The notes: generated by a model from the letters alone, not told the origin. A stretch of DNA of 64,000 bases from Crossaster papposus (GCA_037893245.1 JBAIAA010000009.1:2232001-2296000); one strand, 5' to 3'; numbered from the stretch's first letter, positions 30,012-40,405 are shown. Made by a program: numbers and translations.

Positions 30012-32707
30012 AATGAGAATAATTTTCTCGACATATATCTGAGCTGCGAACCTCAAAGTTGTTGGAGAATAATGAGACACTGATCAGCTCCACATCTGAG
30101 CTAACATATCGCCACAATTCTCACGGGAAGAGACCTAAACTTTAACACTCATGCGTCAGGTCACTGGCGGCATAGGCCTATGTTGCAATACACGTGTACA
30201 TGCATACACATAAGAAAACATGGCTGCGAATGAGGATACTTTTCTCGACATATATCTGAGCTGCGAACCTCAACGTTGTTGGAGAATGAAGAGACATTCA
30301 CCACCTCCACATCTGAGCTCACATATCGCCAGAATTCTCACCGGAAGAGACCAAAACCTTGAGACTCATGCGTCAGGACACTGGCGGGATAGGCCTAAGC
30401 GACAATACACGTGTACATACATACACATAAGAAAACATGGCTGTGAATGAGGATAATTTTATGAACTTATATCTGAGCTGCGAACCTCAACGTTGTTCGA
30501 GAATGAAGAGACACTCACCAGCTCGACATCTGAGCCAAAATATTACAACATTTCTCACTGGAAAGAACCCAAACTGTGAGACTCATGGGTCAGGACCCTG
30601 ACGGCATAGGCATATGGGGTAATACACGTGTAAATACATACACATCAGAAAACATGGCTGCGAATGATAATAATTTTCTCGACTTATATCTGAGCTGCGA
30701 ACCTCAACGTTGTTGGAGCATTAAGAGGTACTGACCAGCTCCACATCTGAGCTAACATATCGCCACAATTCTCAACGGAAGAGACCCAAACTTTGAGACT
30801 CATGCGCCAGGACACTGGAGGCATAGGCCTATGCGGCAATACACATGTACATACATAAACAGAAGTGAACATGGCTGCGAATGAGGACAATTGTCTCGAC
30901 TTATGTCTGAGCTGCGAACTTCAACGTTGTTCGAGAATGAAGAAACACTCACCAGCTTGACATTTGAGCCAAAATATTGCCAAATGTTTCACTGGAATGA
31001 ACCCAAACTGTGAGACTCATGCGTGAGGACACTGGCGGCGGCATAGGCCTATGCGACAATACACGTGTACATACATACACATAAGAAAACATGGCAGCGA
31101 ATGAGGATAATTTTCTGAACTTATATCTGAACTGCGAACCTCAACGTTGTTCGAGAATAAAGAGACACTGACCAGCTCGACATCTGAGCCAAAATATTGC
31201 CAAATTTCTCACTGGAAAGAACCCAAACTGTGAGACGCATGCGTCTGGACACTGGCGGCATATGCCTATGCCGCAATACACGTGTACACACATCAACATA
31301 AGTAAACATGGCTGCGAATGAGAATAATTGTCTCGACTTATATCTGAGCAGCTAACCTCAACGTTGTTGGAGAATAAAGAGACACCCACCAGCTCCACAT
31401 CTGAGCTAACATATCGCCACAATTCTCACCGGAAGAGACCCAAACTTTGAGACTCATGCGTCAGGTCACTGGCATAATAGGCCTATGCCGCAATACACGT
31501 GTACACACATCAACATATTAAGTAAACATGGCTGCGAATGAGGACAACTTTCTCGACTTATGTATGTGCTGCGAACTTCAACGTTGTTCGAGAATGAAGA
31601 GACACTCACCAGCTTGACATCTGAGCCAAAATATTGCCAAATGTCTCACCGGAAGAGACCCAAACTTTGAGACTCGTCGTGAGGACACTGGCGGCGGCTT
31701 AGGCCTATGCGGCAATACACGTGTACATACATAAACAGAAGTAAACATGGCTGCGAATGAGGACATCTTTCTCTACTTATGTATGAGCTGCGAACTTCAA
31801 CGTTGTTCGAGAATGAAGAGACACTCACCAGCTTGTCATTTGAGCCAAAATATTGCCAAATTTCTCACTGGAAAAAATCCAAACTGTGACACTCATGCGT
31901 CAGGACACTGGCGGCGTAGGCCTATGCGGTAATACATGTGTACATACATAAACATAATAAAACAGGGCTAAGAATGAGGATAATTTTTTCGACATATATC
32001 TAAGCTGCGAACCTCAACGTTTTTCGAGAATGAAGAGACACTGACCAGCTCGACATCTGAGCCAACATATTGCCAAATTTCTCACTGGAAAAAAACAAAA
32101 CTGAGAGACTCATGCGTCAGGACACTGGTGGCATATGCCTATGTGGAAATACACGTGTAAATACATAAACATAAGAAAACATGGCTGCGAATAAGGATAA
32201 TTTTCTCGACTCATATTTGAGCTGCGAACCCCAACGTTGTTCGAGAATGAAAAGACACTCACCAGCTCGACATCTGAGCTAACATCGCCAACATTCTCAC
32301 CGGAAGAGACCAAAACTTTGAGATTCATGATTCAGGACACTGGCAGCATAGGCCTATGAGGCAATACACGTGTACATACATACACATAAGAAAACATGGC
32401 TGCGAATGAGGACAAGTTTCTCGACATATATCTGAGCTGCGAACCTCAACGTTGTTCAAGAATGACGAGACACTCACCAGCTCGACATCTGAGCCAAAAT
32501 ATTGCCAAATTTATCACTGGAACAAAACCAAACTGAAAGACTCATGCGTCAGGACACTGGCGGCATATGCCTATGCCGCAATACACATGTACACACATCA
32601 ACATAAGTAAACATGGCTGCGAATGAGGATAATTTTCTCGACATATATCTTAGCTGCGAACCTCAACGTTGTTGGAGAATGAAGAGACATTCACTACCTC
32701 CACATCT

Positions 32708-32897
32708 GGAGGATCCGAACTTCATGATCCGTCCAAAATTAATGTTAAATTAAAACAAAGAAAATCAACAAGTTTCCTAATCAAATAACGAAATCCTCAA
32801 TTTTTAGATATACATGTAATGGAATACAATCATACAGATATTGAATAAATACTTGGCTTAATAATAACATTTAAACAAGAAATAGCAACTGTCATAC
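32708..32897. other. AT-rich unassigned sequence left of element A
   Basis: Non-satellite DNA of about 190 bp between the end of the satellite and the left LTR remnant. It begins with the imperfect palindrome GGATCCGAACTTCATGATCC. It has no counterpart in the 125 bp that flank the other end of element A. It may be flanking DNA into which element A inserted, or LTR sequence missing from the other copy. I see no coding signal. Confidence 0.5.
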
Positions 32898-33108
32898 CTG
32901 TAAAATGGCGAAGAGAGAAAATAGAACATGTTGTTACGTCTTCAGCCATGAACAGAATGACGTGGCGGGCGAAGCCCGCCAAATTTAAAGAAAGTAGAGG
33001 GCGCAACGCAAGTGATTTGAATAACAATACATGCATCAAAGTAGACAGGCCAATACCGAAATGAAAAGTGGGGGGTTAATATATGACTCCTTTGTTATAC
33101 TTGTCACA
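32898..33108 (-). repeat. Element A 3' LTR remnant (U3 plus repeated 61 bp)
   Basis: On the minus strand this starts TGTGACAAG directly after a polypurine tract. Its last 61 bp (32898-32958) match 40345-40405 with one mismatch. The LTR should end ...GTCACA, as the right-hand copy does at 40266, but here homology stops at ...TTTTACAG and unrelated DNA beginning GTATGACAG follows. A hairpin GGCGGGC-GAA-GCCCGCC sits at 32964-32980. An old, incomplete LTR. Confidence 0.7.
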
Positions 33109-33122
33109 TTCTCCTCCCGTTT
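33109..33122 (-). promoter_or_regulatory. Element A polypurine tract
   Basis: The minus strand reads AAACGGGAGGAGAA and abuts the LTR start TGTGAC. This is the expected position and composition for the plus-strand DNA primer of a Ty3/gypsy element. Confidence 0.8.
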
Positions 33123-33553
33123 GAGGAAATGTCGTCCTCGACATTTAAGAAGATTAAATTTGTTTTTGTTCACAATTATAAGATACGTGTACACGAAATC
33201 ATTCAGTTAATCAATACTGGTCTGAATGGGAAAAACAAATAGAATTGTACTTTCAAGATATAATGTACAACAAAATTACTCTGAGACTTTTATCATTACC
33301 GAACCGGGCCCTGGTTTTGTAATGAATGTCTCTAAGTCAAACCTTTTGTAATTAAAAAGAAATAAATCAACAACCAATTATAAACACAACATGCAATAAT
33401 CAATGGTTCACAAACCAAGATATACCAACAGATTTGCATGTATAGCAATTAAACATATTAAAACAACTGTTGAATTTTTACAACGGTTCTAATCAAAACA
33501 TTTACTTGGGATTTGTTAACTATTTACAATGAAAATTAATTACATGCACAAGG
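33123..33553 (-). other. Element A 3' untranslated region
   Basis: AT-rich sequence between the end of the pol-derived tail and the polypurine tract. No ORF is recognisable. A perfect 8 bp stem with a 4 nt loop (AAATGTCG-TCCT-CGACATTT) lies at 33127-33146, a few bases upstream (minus strand) of the polypurine tract. Confidence 0.6.
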
Positions 33554-34126
33554 TCATGGGTTACCGTGTTCTTGGGACAGTATTTTTAGTGCTGCCTTTT
33601 TTCTGAACGATGCCATTTTTGGACTTCTCCACTTTGCCCACAACCGTTTTCCAGCAGCCAGCTTCAATGTATATGCTAGCGATGGTCTCTCATCCTGGAC
33701 ACCTTGCTGTCTGGTTTTCCCGAACTTTGTGTACGTGAGCCTGTCTATCGGTTTCGGATCTCTTTTTGGTCTGAGCCTGGGAAGATAATCTTCTTCCACT
33801 TCAGACGGAGACTCCAAAACTTCAGTTGCGACAGAATCGGTAAATTGTACACTTGGCTCATTCAGCTGCGATGGTGTCTCTGGAAAGCCATGTTGGTCCC
33901 GTTGATTGTTTTCAGGAGTTACTTCAGTCGAGACAGAATCAGCAAACTGTACTATTGGCTTATTCAGCTGCGATGGTGTCTCTGGAAAGCTATGTTGGTC
34001 CCGTTGGTTCTTTTCAGGAGGGTATCCGGTCACTTCGGCAGCTTGCAATCTCGTATGCTCGTTGGCAGAGTCATGTTTATTATTGGTTAATTCTTCAGTT
34101 CTTTGTAGCGCCGGAAGAAAGATCAA
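33554..34126 (-). pseudogene. Element A: C-terminal tail of pol
   Basis: Open frame of 190 codons downstream of the integrase core, in a different frame from it, so a frameshift lies near 34.1-34.4 kb. The residues RPKRDPKPIDRLTY resemble the proline/arginine-rich end often found after gypsy integrases. A 34-codon unit (NQRDQH-FPETPSQLN-P---F-DSV-TEV) is tandemly duplicated; at DNA level the copies are 102 bp apart (TTCAGCTGCG at 33861 and 33963). Tail function is unknown. The apparent start codon is not meaningful. Confidence 0.7.
33822..34025 (-). repeat. 102 bp tandem duplication in element A tail
   Basis: Two adjacent copies, 102 bp apart, share GCGATGGTGTCTCTGGAAAG and TGTTGGTCCCGTTG. 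In frame, this gives two 34-residue repeats in the C-terminal tail. Limits are approximate. Confidence 0.8.
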
Positions 34127-35784
34127 ATCTGGATCTTCATCGCTAGAGTTTTCTTGCTCTGTCGTCTCCTTTTCTGTGAGCTGGATTTTCTATGGTTGGG
34201 AAAGGTCAACGTCTTGCTGTGCAACCTCTTTTGGACCAGTAGCCCGTTTGTTGTCCGGAGTTTCAATTGGTTGAAACATACATGGTGTAAGGAGGTTGCG
34301 GTGCAGAGTTCGTTGCTTGCCGCTATTGGCTGAAGAGACAACATAGACTGGTAGGTTTGGTCGTTTGGAGATGGTTGGGATTCCCATCTATCGGCGAGTT
34401 TCTGGGTTCCTTTGAGGTGCTTATTTTGCTTAACTAGTACTCTATCACCTGAATGTAGAGGAGATGGTTTTGTGCCTCTGTCGTACAGACGCTTTTGCTT
34501 AGCCTGTTCTCTGGAAGTGTATTCTTTTGCTTTCTCGTACGCTGAGGAAAGACCTTCAGGGAATGTTTCCACAAATGCTTCGTACGACGGTGTTTCGGTG
34601 GAATTATCTTTCAAGCCAAACATCAGGTCAACAGGAAGGTTAGGATGCCGTCCAAACATTAAGTAGAATGGGGCAAAGCCGGTCGATTCATGGCGAGTTG
34701 CATTATATGCGTGCGCCATCTGGCCAACATATTCTTTCAAATTCTTCTTCTTGCTGGGATCCATAGAGCCTAACATGTTTAGCAGGGTATGATTGAACCT
34801 TTCGGTTTGTCCATTTCCCTTAGGGTGGTATGGTGTGGTGTGGCTCATTTTAATTCCAGATACTTGGCACAGCTCTCTGATTAGTTGACTTTCAAAATTG
34901 CGGCCTTGATCGGCATGGATCCTCACAGGAAACCCATAATGTTGGATGAAATTCTTCCATAAAATTTTGGCGACTGTCTCAGCTTTCTGGTCGAGAGATC
35001 GAAATGCCTGGGCGTACTTTGTAAAATGGTCAGTGACTACCAGGATGTTTTCAAAACCACCTTTAGATCTTTCAAGCTTGAGAAAATCGATGCACACCAA
35101 CTCTAATGGTTCACTAGTGGAGATGTTGACAAGTGGGACCCTTGTTTTCGTGGGTTGCGTCTTTCTTAGGCAACATCTCTTGCAGCTGAGGCAGTACTGC
35201 TTGACGTCAGCAGACATTTTTGGCCAGTAAAACCTGCTCCTCACCATTTCAAGGTTTTTTTAGAACCCGAGGTGACCGATCTCATCATGTAGACCGTACA
35301 TGGCTGTTGCTCTGTATTGTTCAGGAAGTACTAGTTGGTCTAGTTGGTGGGATGGTTGTCCATCAGATGCAGTTCTAGTTCGGTAAAGGGTGTCATCTTG
35401 CAAACATAGTCGGTCCCACTGTCGGAAATATAGTGTGCAAACACGTGGCTCTCGTTTCCTCTCATTGTTGTTTGGTCTCTTGTTCTGTTGGACGTAGAAT
35501 ATAACTCTGGATATGACGGAGTCATCACGTTGAGCTATAACAATCTCCTTTCTAGAGATTCTTGGTATTTCATCATCGCTTGACCGAAGTTTGATACCTT
35601 GATTTGTCTTTGTACCCTGTCGAGTTGTCATCTGACACTGCACAGTAGTTGGTTCAATGTAGGGGTTTGAAGTAGCTGGATGGCCGCTGCATACGCCGTG
35701 AACATCTTCTGGCTCGATGGTAATAGCCTCGTTCTGGAATGACGTGCAGGTTCTGGTTGTTTCGGGATGTGGGAGTCTGGACAA
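34123..35784 (-). pseudogene. Element A: integrase (Ty3/gypsy), interrupted
   Basis: One minus-strand frame covers the end of the RNase H connection and the integrase, interrupted by an in-frame TAA near 35257, inside the zinc-binding region. The HHCC site is visible: H-x3-H (GLHDEIGHLGF) before the stop and CLSCKRC after it. The catalytic triad is intact in the second part (codons counted from 35247): D54 in CIDFLKLE, D113 in HADQGRNFES, E149 in GNGQTERFN, spacing D-58-D-35-E. The conserved C-terminal region (RTLHRNLLTPC, 34190-34387) continues only in another frame, so a frameshift sits near 34390. The family inserts retroelement cDNA into chromosomes; this copy cannot encode it as one protein. 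Confidence 0.88.
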
Positions 35785-36040
35785 GGCATCTTCAGCAGTG
35801 TTGTTCTTCCCTGGTTTGTACTTGATGGTGAAGTTAAATTGTGAGAGTGATGCAACCCACCTTTGCCCTGTGGCATCTAATTTTGCAGAAGTGGTGACGT
35901 AGAGTAAAGGGTTGTTGTCTGTGAAGACGGTGAAGTTATTACCGATGAGGTATTCTCTGAATTTGTCAGTGACTGCTCATTTTAATGCTAAAAATTCCAA
36001 CTTGTGTGCTGGATATCTTGATTCTGCTGGGTTCAGGCTT
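35785..36040 (-). pseudogene. Element A: RNase H remainder, deleted and stopped
   Basis: Minus-strand reading after the last RT/RNase H codon (DASGTG then TAG) resumes with RSLNPAESRYPAHKLEFLA, FTVFTDNNPLLYV, and KPGKNNTAEDALSRLP, all typical of gypsy RNase H. The part expected between DASGTG and RSLNPAE is missing, so several tens of bases are deleted, and a TGA replaces a usual tryptophan codon after LEFLALK. The catalytic positions D (QTDAS), E (KLEFLA), D (FTDNN) and D (AEDAL) can each be seen, but not in one open frame. Confidence 0.8.
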
Positions 36041-37759
36041 CTACCCTGTTCCTGATGCGTCTGTTTGCAAGATGAAAGGGAGAGAGTAGTCAGCATATGC
36101 CAAGATGGAAGATGTCGTCATTTGATACTTGAGGGTGTCCATTGCCTTCTGACACTCTTCGGTCCAAACAAAAGGAGGTGGAGATATATGTCTCTTGCTG
36201 CCCCTCTTCTTGCGTCTCGGGTCTCCTGAGGTGAGTTTGAATAGGGGTGCAACGATGTCTGAATACCCTTTGATGAAACGGCGATGATAGCCCGTAAAAC
36301 CCAGAAATCGCTGCAATTCTTTCCTGTTGGTAGGGACAGGCCAGTCAGTCACCTTCGACGTCTTTTCTGGATCTGTTGAGACACCTTGAGACGACACTAT
36401 GTGCCCTAAGTATTTCACTTCTGTCTTCAATAGGTCGCATTTGGAGGGCTTCAGCTTGAGGCCATGATGACGTAGGCAGGAAAAAACCTTACCAAGGCGC
36501 TTAATGTGTTCGTCAAATGTGTCAGAGAAGACGATTATATCATCAAGGTACAGCAGGACTGCAGAGTAATTGAGATCTCCTAAGCAGGTCATCATCAGTC
36601 GCTGGAAGGTGGCTGGAGCATTTTGTAAACCAAAGGGCATTCTGTTGCATTCAAACAAACCCATCGGAGTCGTAAATGCTGTCTTTGGCTTATCTTTCTC
36701 TTCTACCTCCACTTGCCAGTATCCAGATGTTAGGTCCAGCGTACTGAAGAGAGATGCCTTACCAAGAGCGTCTAAGGCTTCTTCAATACGCGGTAGAGGG
36801 TAGGCATCACGCACTGTCTTAGTATTAAGCTTTCTGTAGTCCACGCAGATTCGAAGTGAACCATCTTTTTTGTATACGATGACCATGGGAGATGCATAAG
36901 GACTATTGCTACGCCGAATCGCTTCTGTATCCACCATTCCATTCAGATGGTCTTTGACTGCTTGGAATTGTGAAGGCGGTATACGTCTATACGGGATCCG
37001 GAAAGGTTGGTTGTCGATCAATGGAATATGATGCTTGATGGTGGTTGTGCGGCCAACGTCAAGTGTAGACGTGGAGAAGATGTCGGAATACTCTTTGGGA
37101 AGATTGTTAAGCTTATTTGCCTCCGAGTCACCCTGTAGAGTTGCCTTGGACAAATTTAGAGAGAGAATGACTTCGTCTACATCTTCGGGGGTTGTCATAC
37201 TTCTTGCTTGTCCATCAACCTTAGTTTCCACAGAGTAAGGAATGCGTAGGTCTTGTTGCGCATCGTCCGCTCTAAGAAAGGAAGACAACTGGGCCACTTT
37301 GCAGTTTCTTGTAATGGTTATAGGTCTGGCTGAGATATTACAGAGACGAACGGGAACTCGCCAGCTATGACTCACATCTGCAACTATGTTGCACACTTTC
37401 AGACATGAAAAAGATCCATTGGGTAGCCCTTCAATTATTGCAGTGTAAAGCTGGTGCCCAGGGATGCAAGGTGCTTCACATAAAATATCTACCTCTTTGC
37501 CCGGCGGGATGGAGCGAGGATATCGACCCACATATTTTGCGTAGCCAATTGTTCCTTTCTGGTTGCCTAGTTCAGCCGTTTCTGTATTGAGGAAGGCAGT
37601 GTGCCAAGCTGGATTTTGCTGTCTGACCTCTTGTAAATAGCGGCTTCCTCGGGCTATGTTTTGATCTCTTATCGATGCTCTGATGACGTTTGTTCCTATT
37701 AGCACAGGAACTCGTTTTCTGTAGTTCGCAGGGAACCACAAATGTAGGCACGTCTTCAT
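36041..37759 (-). pseudogene. Element A: reverse transcriptase and start of RNase H
   Basis: A 572-codon open stretch with all classic gypsy RT blocks: SPYASPMVIVYKKDGSLRICVDYRKLN (codons ~285-312), STLDLTSGYWQV (~339-350), RMPFGLQNAPATFQR (~373-387), the catalytic YLDD box at codons 404-407, LKPSKCDLL and FLGFTGYHRRFI, then RNase H beginning LQTDASGTG at the end. The first ~130 codons continue the protease C-terminus (PVLIGTNVI), which lies in another frame upstream, so the printed start is an artefact of a frameshift near 37.74 kb. The frame ends at a TAG created by a deletion in RNase H. High confidence for family, none for function in this copy. Confidence 0.93.
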
Positions 37760-38180
37760 AGAAGTATCCCAAAATCATGAATGAGACAGGAATTACTCCC
37801 AGGTATGGAACACATTGTCCATTCGCTGCTTCTATTGACACTCCGACCGGTTCAAGAGGAATATGTTGAAGCTTTGGGTGCGACTTCCAGAGCTCCTCCG
37901 TGATAGTTGTGATCTGGGATCCCGAGTCGATTAGGGCTAAATGTCTTTCGCCGTGCACCTCTATGATATCCTCGTTGCTTGGACCGATGAGATTTTTGTG
38001 ATCTGGTTCTTTGTTCTCTTGGTATGCCATATAGATGCCTGTCGCTTGGTCTCGAGCTTGATGGTGACTTATCGGGCTAGGGGGTTCTGGCCCTCTGACG
38101 GCCTGCCCGTCGGCCGTGTGGCCTGGGAGTTTACCGGCCCAGACCGGCACCCTCTCGCGATGTGACCTTCTTGGCCACAT
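37572..38180 (-). pseudogene. Element A: aspartic protease region
   Basis: A ~200-codon frame with the retroviral-type aspartic protease signature LALIDSGSQITTI (D85-S86-G87), using serine instead of the usual threonine in D-T/S-G, as several gypsy lineages do. Flap and C-terminal features follow (FVVPC). It overlaps the end of gag in another frame. After about codon 150 the true continuation moves to the RT frame, indicating a frameshift near 37.74 kb. The protease would cleave the gag-pol polyprotein in an active relative. Confidence 0.8.
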
Positions 38181-39343
38181 TTGTGGCAGGTATAGACCCG
38201 CTGGCTGTCTTGTGGCTGTCTCCGAACTCTTGGTGGGTTCACTGATAGTTGCTCAAGCTTTTGAGAAAGCTGCTTCACTGTTGCTACAAGATCTTGCAGG
38301 ACATCATGGTCAGTCTTCTGTTGAGTATGGTGCTCTTCAAGAGGTTGGCTGGTTTGTCTGGCCATCTTAGGTGGAAGTTGCTGTTGTGGTCTAGCTTGAA
38401 CAGGTTGTTTGGGCTCGGTGTTGGTATTTTTGGCTTCGAAGTAGAACACATTTTCTTTTCTCTTTCAAGTTGTCGCAACTCCACTTGAAGTTCATGAAAG
38501 TCCATGTCCCTTGGTCTATGGGCAAGTCTCTGGGTCACTCTTTCGTCTTTAACACCTCTCATGAATTGTTGGGCGAGCATGCTGTTTCGGTGATGCAGTT
38601 GGCGTTTGCCCATCCTTTCTTCGACAGATTTCAGGGTAGCCTCCAACTCCAAAGCATAGATGCTAGATGACTCATTAGGAAGTCTTTCCCGTAGACAGTT
38701 CTCCAAACTGTGACCGTAACTCATCAAAAGCAAAGTCAGCTGTTTGTCGCCCTGGGGGCAAATTCAGGACCAGTTTACGTGCAGCTCCTCCAAGATATCG
38801 CACAATGGTTGAAAATTGCATCGCTGGTGGTATTGCTGTGGTGTCAAGCAAGTACCTGGTGTCTCTAATCCAGTCATCGATGGATACATTGGAGCCCTCT
38901 CCTCCGGAGAAGACGGGAATATTCTTCACTTGGTAGGACGGCATGAGATTTAGTCGAGGCAGAGGAGAAGACAGACTTATAGGTGTAGTTCCCATTTGAC
39001 GAAGAGGTGCAGCTCCAGTTTGACGAATAGGTGTGGCACCACGGTGGTTATAAGGGGTGGAGCGGTGGTGTGACTGTTGCTCTGGTGGCTGATGGTATGT
39101 CACATTTCTGGACAGTCTCTGTTCCAAATTCCATATCTCCGAAAGGAGCTCTTTTTCCAGAGAGGTTGTATCGGGTAGCCTGCTTGAAGATGTTTTCAGT
39201 GGTGTTTGTGTTCGACGTTCTTCATGCGGAAGAGACCTCTGTGGTGTAAGTGTTGGTGGATGTGTGGTTCTGGCAGGACGTTCATGTGTAGATGGTAGTT
39301 TTCTTCTAACACTGTCCATGACGAAAGATGAAGTAGACTCCAC
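38069..39343 (-). pseudogene. Element A: gag, frameshifted
   Basis: Three overlapping minus-strand frames together make one gag: 39343-38675 (proline-rich N-terminus, then capsid start PVFSGGEGSNVSIDDWIRD), 38733-38284 (capsid end, GHSLENCLRERLP, MLAQQFMRGVKDERV) and 38449-38069 (linker, then a zinc knuckle CHKCGQEGHIARGC with C-x2-C-x4-H-x4-C at codons 88-101). The frame changes near 38.70 and 38.44 kb and returns, so two indels have hit the gene. Gag packages element RNA and forms the particle in active relatives. Confidence 0.82.
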
Positions 39344-40246
39344 AGAGTGGACGGGGTAAAGAAATAATTGGGAACGGGAAGCAGGCTAGATAAAGCGGCA
39401 ATCTGGTGGAGGGAGGTTTCACCCACAAGAACACAGTAACAAACTATCAACAGATGCAACTCATGCAACAAAACAGTAAAGATCAATCAATCAAATAATT
39501 CAAAATGCTCCAAATAAATGCAAGCAAGTATTATAAACCAATATCGTGCAATATCGTGCAATATCATGCAATATCATGCAATGCAAAACTATAACAAGGC
39601 TTCAATGCAAGCAACAATTTAAACAAAATCAATTAATTGGCAGCAATGACAAACCAAAAATGCACTGTAGCAGTGTTAGCGTATAATAATAGGTTAAACA
39701 GAATAGCAGTGAATGGAATTGTAATGAACAATTAGTTTTAGCGGTGAGTGTTGAAGCTGGTACTATGGAACTTACTGCGTTCTTGAGAAACGTCTTGCCT
39801 TGGATCTTGTTTTGTCCTGGATCTTGCTTTGTCTTGGATGCGTAGCTCCCTTTGGTGTGATATGAAGCGTTTCAAGGCGTGTGTGTTCCAGGGAGTGAGA
39901 ACGCGAAAGGACTATTCTTCAACGGTCGTTAAGTCTCATCCACACGGTGATCTGTGTTTCGGTAATTAAAGTTCCAGCAAGCTGAAACACAATTGATGAC
40001 TCGACCGACAAAACAGAACACCGGAAACAATATGGTACCTGTAGTCCATGGGTACCGTACCTCGCCAACAGTTCAGCGGTGGTAGACTGGCACGCCTCGA
40101 GCGTGCAAGGGAACCTCTGGTGGATCAACAGCGAGATACTGCACTCGGCACTGTGGCTAGCAGGGTTTGCGGACCAATCGCTTCTGGGTTTCGGCACCGG
40201 TACAGGTGAAAATGTTGACGAAATCGACAGGCGTAGAACATCCCCG
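39344..40246 (-). other. Element A 5' leader
   Basis: About 900 bp between the primer-binding site and gag. It contains four tandem copies of the 10 bp unit ATATC(G/A)TGCA at 39541-39580 and a degenerate TCTTG-rich stretch at about 39780-39840. Minus-strand ORFs here are short and unrelated to known gag sequences. Confidence 0.55.
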
Positions 40247-40264
40247 TAACCGGATCTTCCACCA
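40247..40264 (-). promoter_or_regulatory. Element A candidate primer-binding site
   Basis: One base downstream (minus strand) of the LTR end GTCACA the sequence reads TGGTGGAAGATCCGGTTA. It starts TGG, as expected from pairing with a tRNA 3'-CCA end, and is in the right place. I could not assign the tRNA. Confidence 0.5.
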
Positions 40265-40265
40265 A

Positions 40266-40405
40266 TGTGACCCTTGTTTGTTTCTCGGGCCAAGAAGGAC
40301 ACGGGGATTTTGCCTGACTTGCCTTTTGGAATGTGGTTTATTGTCTGTAAAATGGCGAAGAGAGAAAATAGAACATGTTGTTACGTCTTCAGACATGAAC
40401 AGAAT
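40266..40405 (-). repeat. Element A 5' LTR remnant
   Basis: Minus strand: 61 bp shared with the 3' LTR (40345-40405), then 79 bp ending GGGTCACA at 40266, the inverted match of the LTR start TGTGAC. AATAAA occurs just after the shared part (ACAATAAACC). The upstream U3 part present in the left copy is absent here. See the finding on complementary truncation. Confidence 0.65.

Larger units (their letters stand above)
1..32707. repeat. ~217 bp satellite array, left block
   Basis: Head-to-tail copies of a ~217 bp monomer fill this block (the CTGAG-GACTCATGCG landmark recurs at 224, 441, 658 and so on), about 150 units. Each unit carries the 12 bp palindrome CATAGGCCTATG, then after about 6 bp the 10 bp palindrome TACACGTGTA, then a CATACATACACAT stretch, an AT-rich segment, TCAACGTTGTTCGAGAATGA, and a variable A-run. 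Two monomer types alternate: one ends CTCACTGGAAAAAnCCAAACTGAGAGAC, the other CTCACCGGAAGAGACCAAAACTTTGAGAC. Units in about 1-16 kb are very alike; units from about 20 kb to 32 kb are more diverged. Short ORFs occur on both strands, but 217 leaves remainder 1 on division by 3, so no frame survives across units. I see no gene here. Function is unknown; centromeric, pericentromeric or dispersed heterochromatic satellite are all possible. Confidence 0.97.
32898..40405 (-). mobile_element. Element A: Ty3/gypsy LTR retrotransposon, degenerate
   Basis: Order on the minus strand: LTR remnant, candidate primer site, leader, gag, protease, RT, RNase H, integrase, tail, polypurine tract, LTR remnant. 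At least five frameshifts, two internal stops and one RNase H deletion are visible. No target-site duplication was found, because neither LTR is complete. Protein motifs place it in Ty3/gypsy; a finer lineage cannot be assigned by eye. Confidence 0.88.

Noticed and set aside
193..32328. Many 60-134 codon ORFs with recurring motifs (MAANEDN...LSCEPQRC, MWQYFGSDVELVSVSSF) on both strands
   Set aside because: All lie in the satellite. The 217 bp period shifts frame at every unit, the same DNA is open on both strands, and indels change frame freely. They are by-products of a stop-poor repeat, not a protein family.
1..32707. Possible CENP-B box in the satellite (GTTCGAGAATGAAGAG resembles its start)
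   Set aside because: The required A and CGGG positions of the consensus are not met in the monomers I read.
1..32707. Regular repeats reminiscent of a CRISPR array
   Set aside because: There are no unique spacers; whole 217 bp units repeat in a eukaryotic satellite context.
33704..34274. Plus-strand ORFs overlapping element A pol and, similarly, element B pol
   Set aside because: Shadows of the minus-strand coding frames; no domain recognisable.
40157..40396. Minus-strand ORF sharing VTTCSIFSLRHFT with an ORF at 32830-33039
   Set aside because: The shared peptide is just the translated 61 bp LTR repeat; not a gene.
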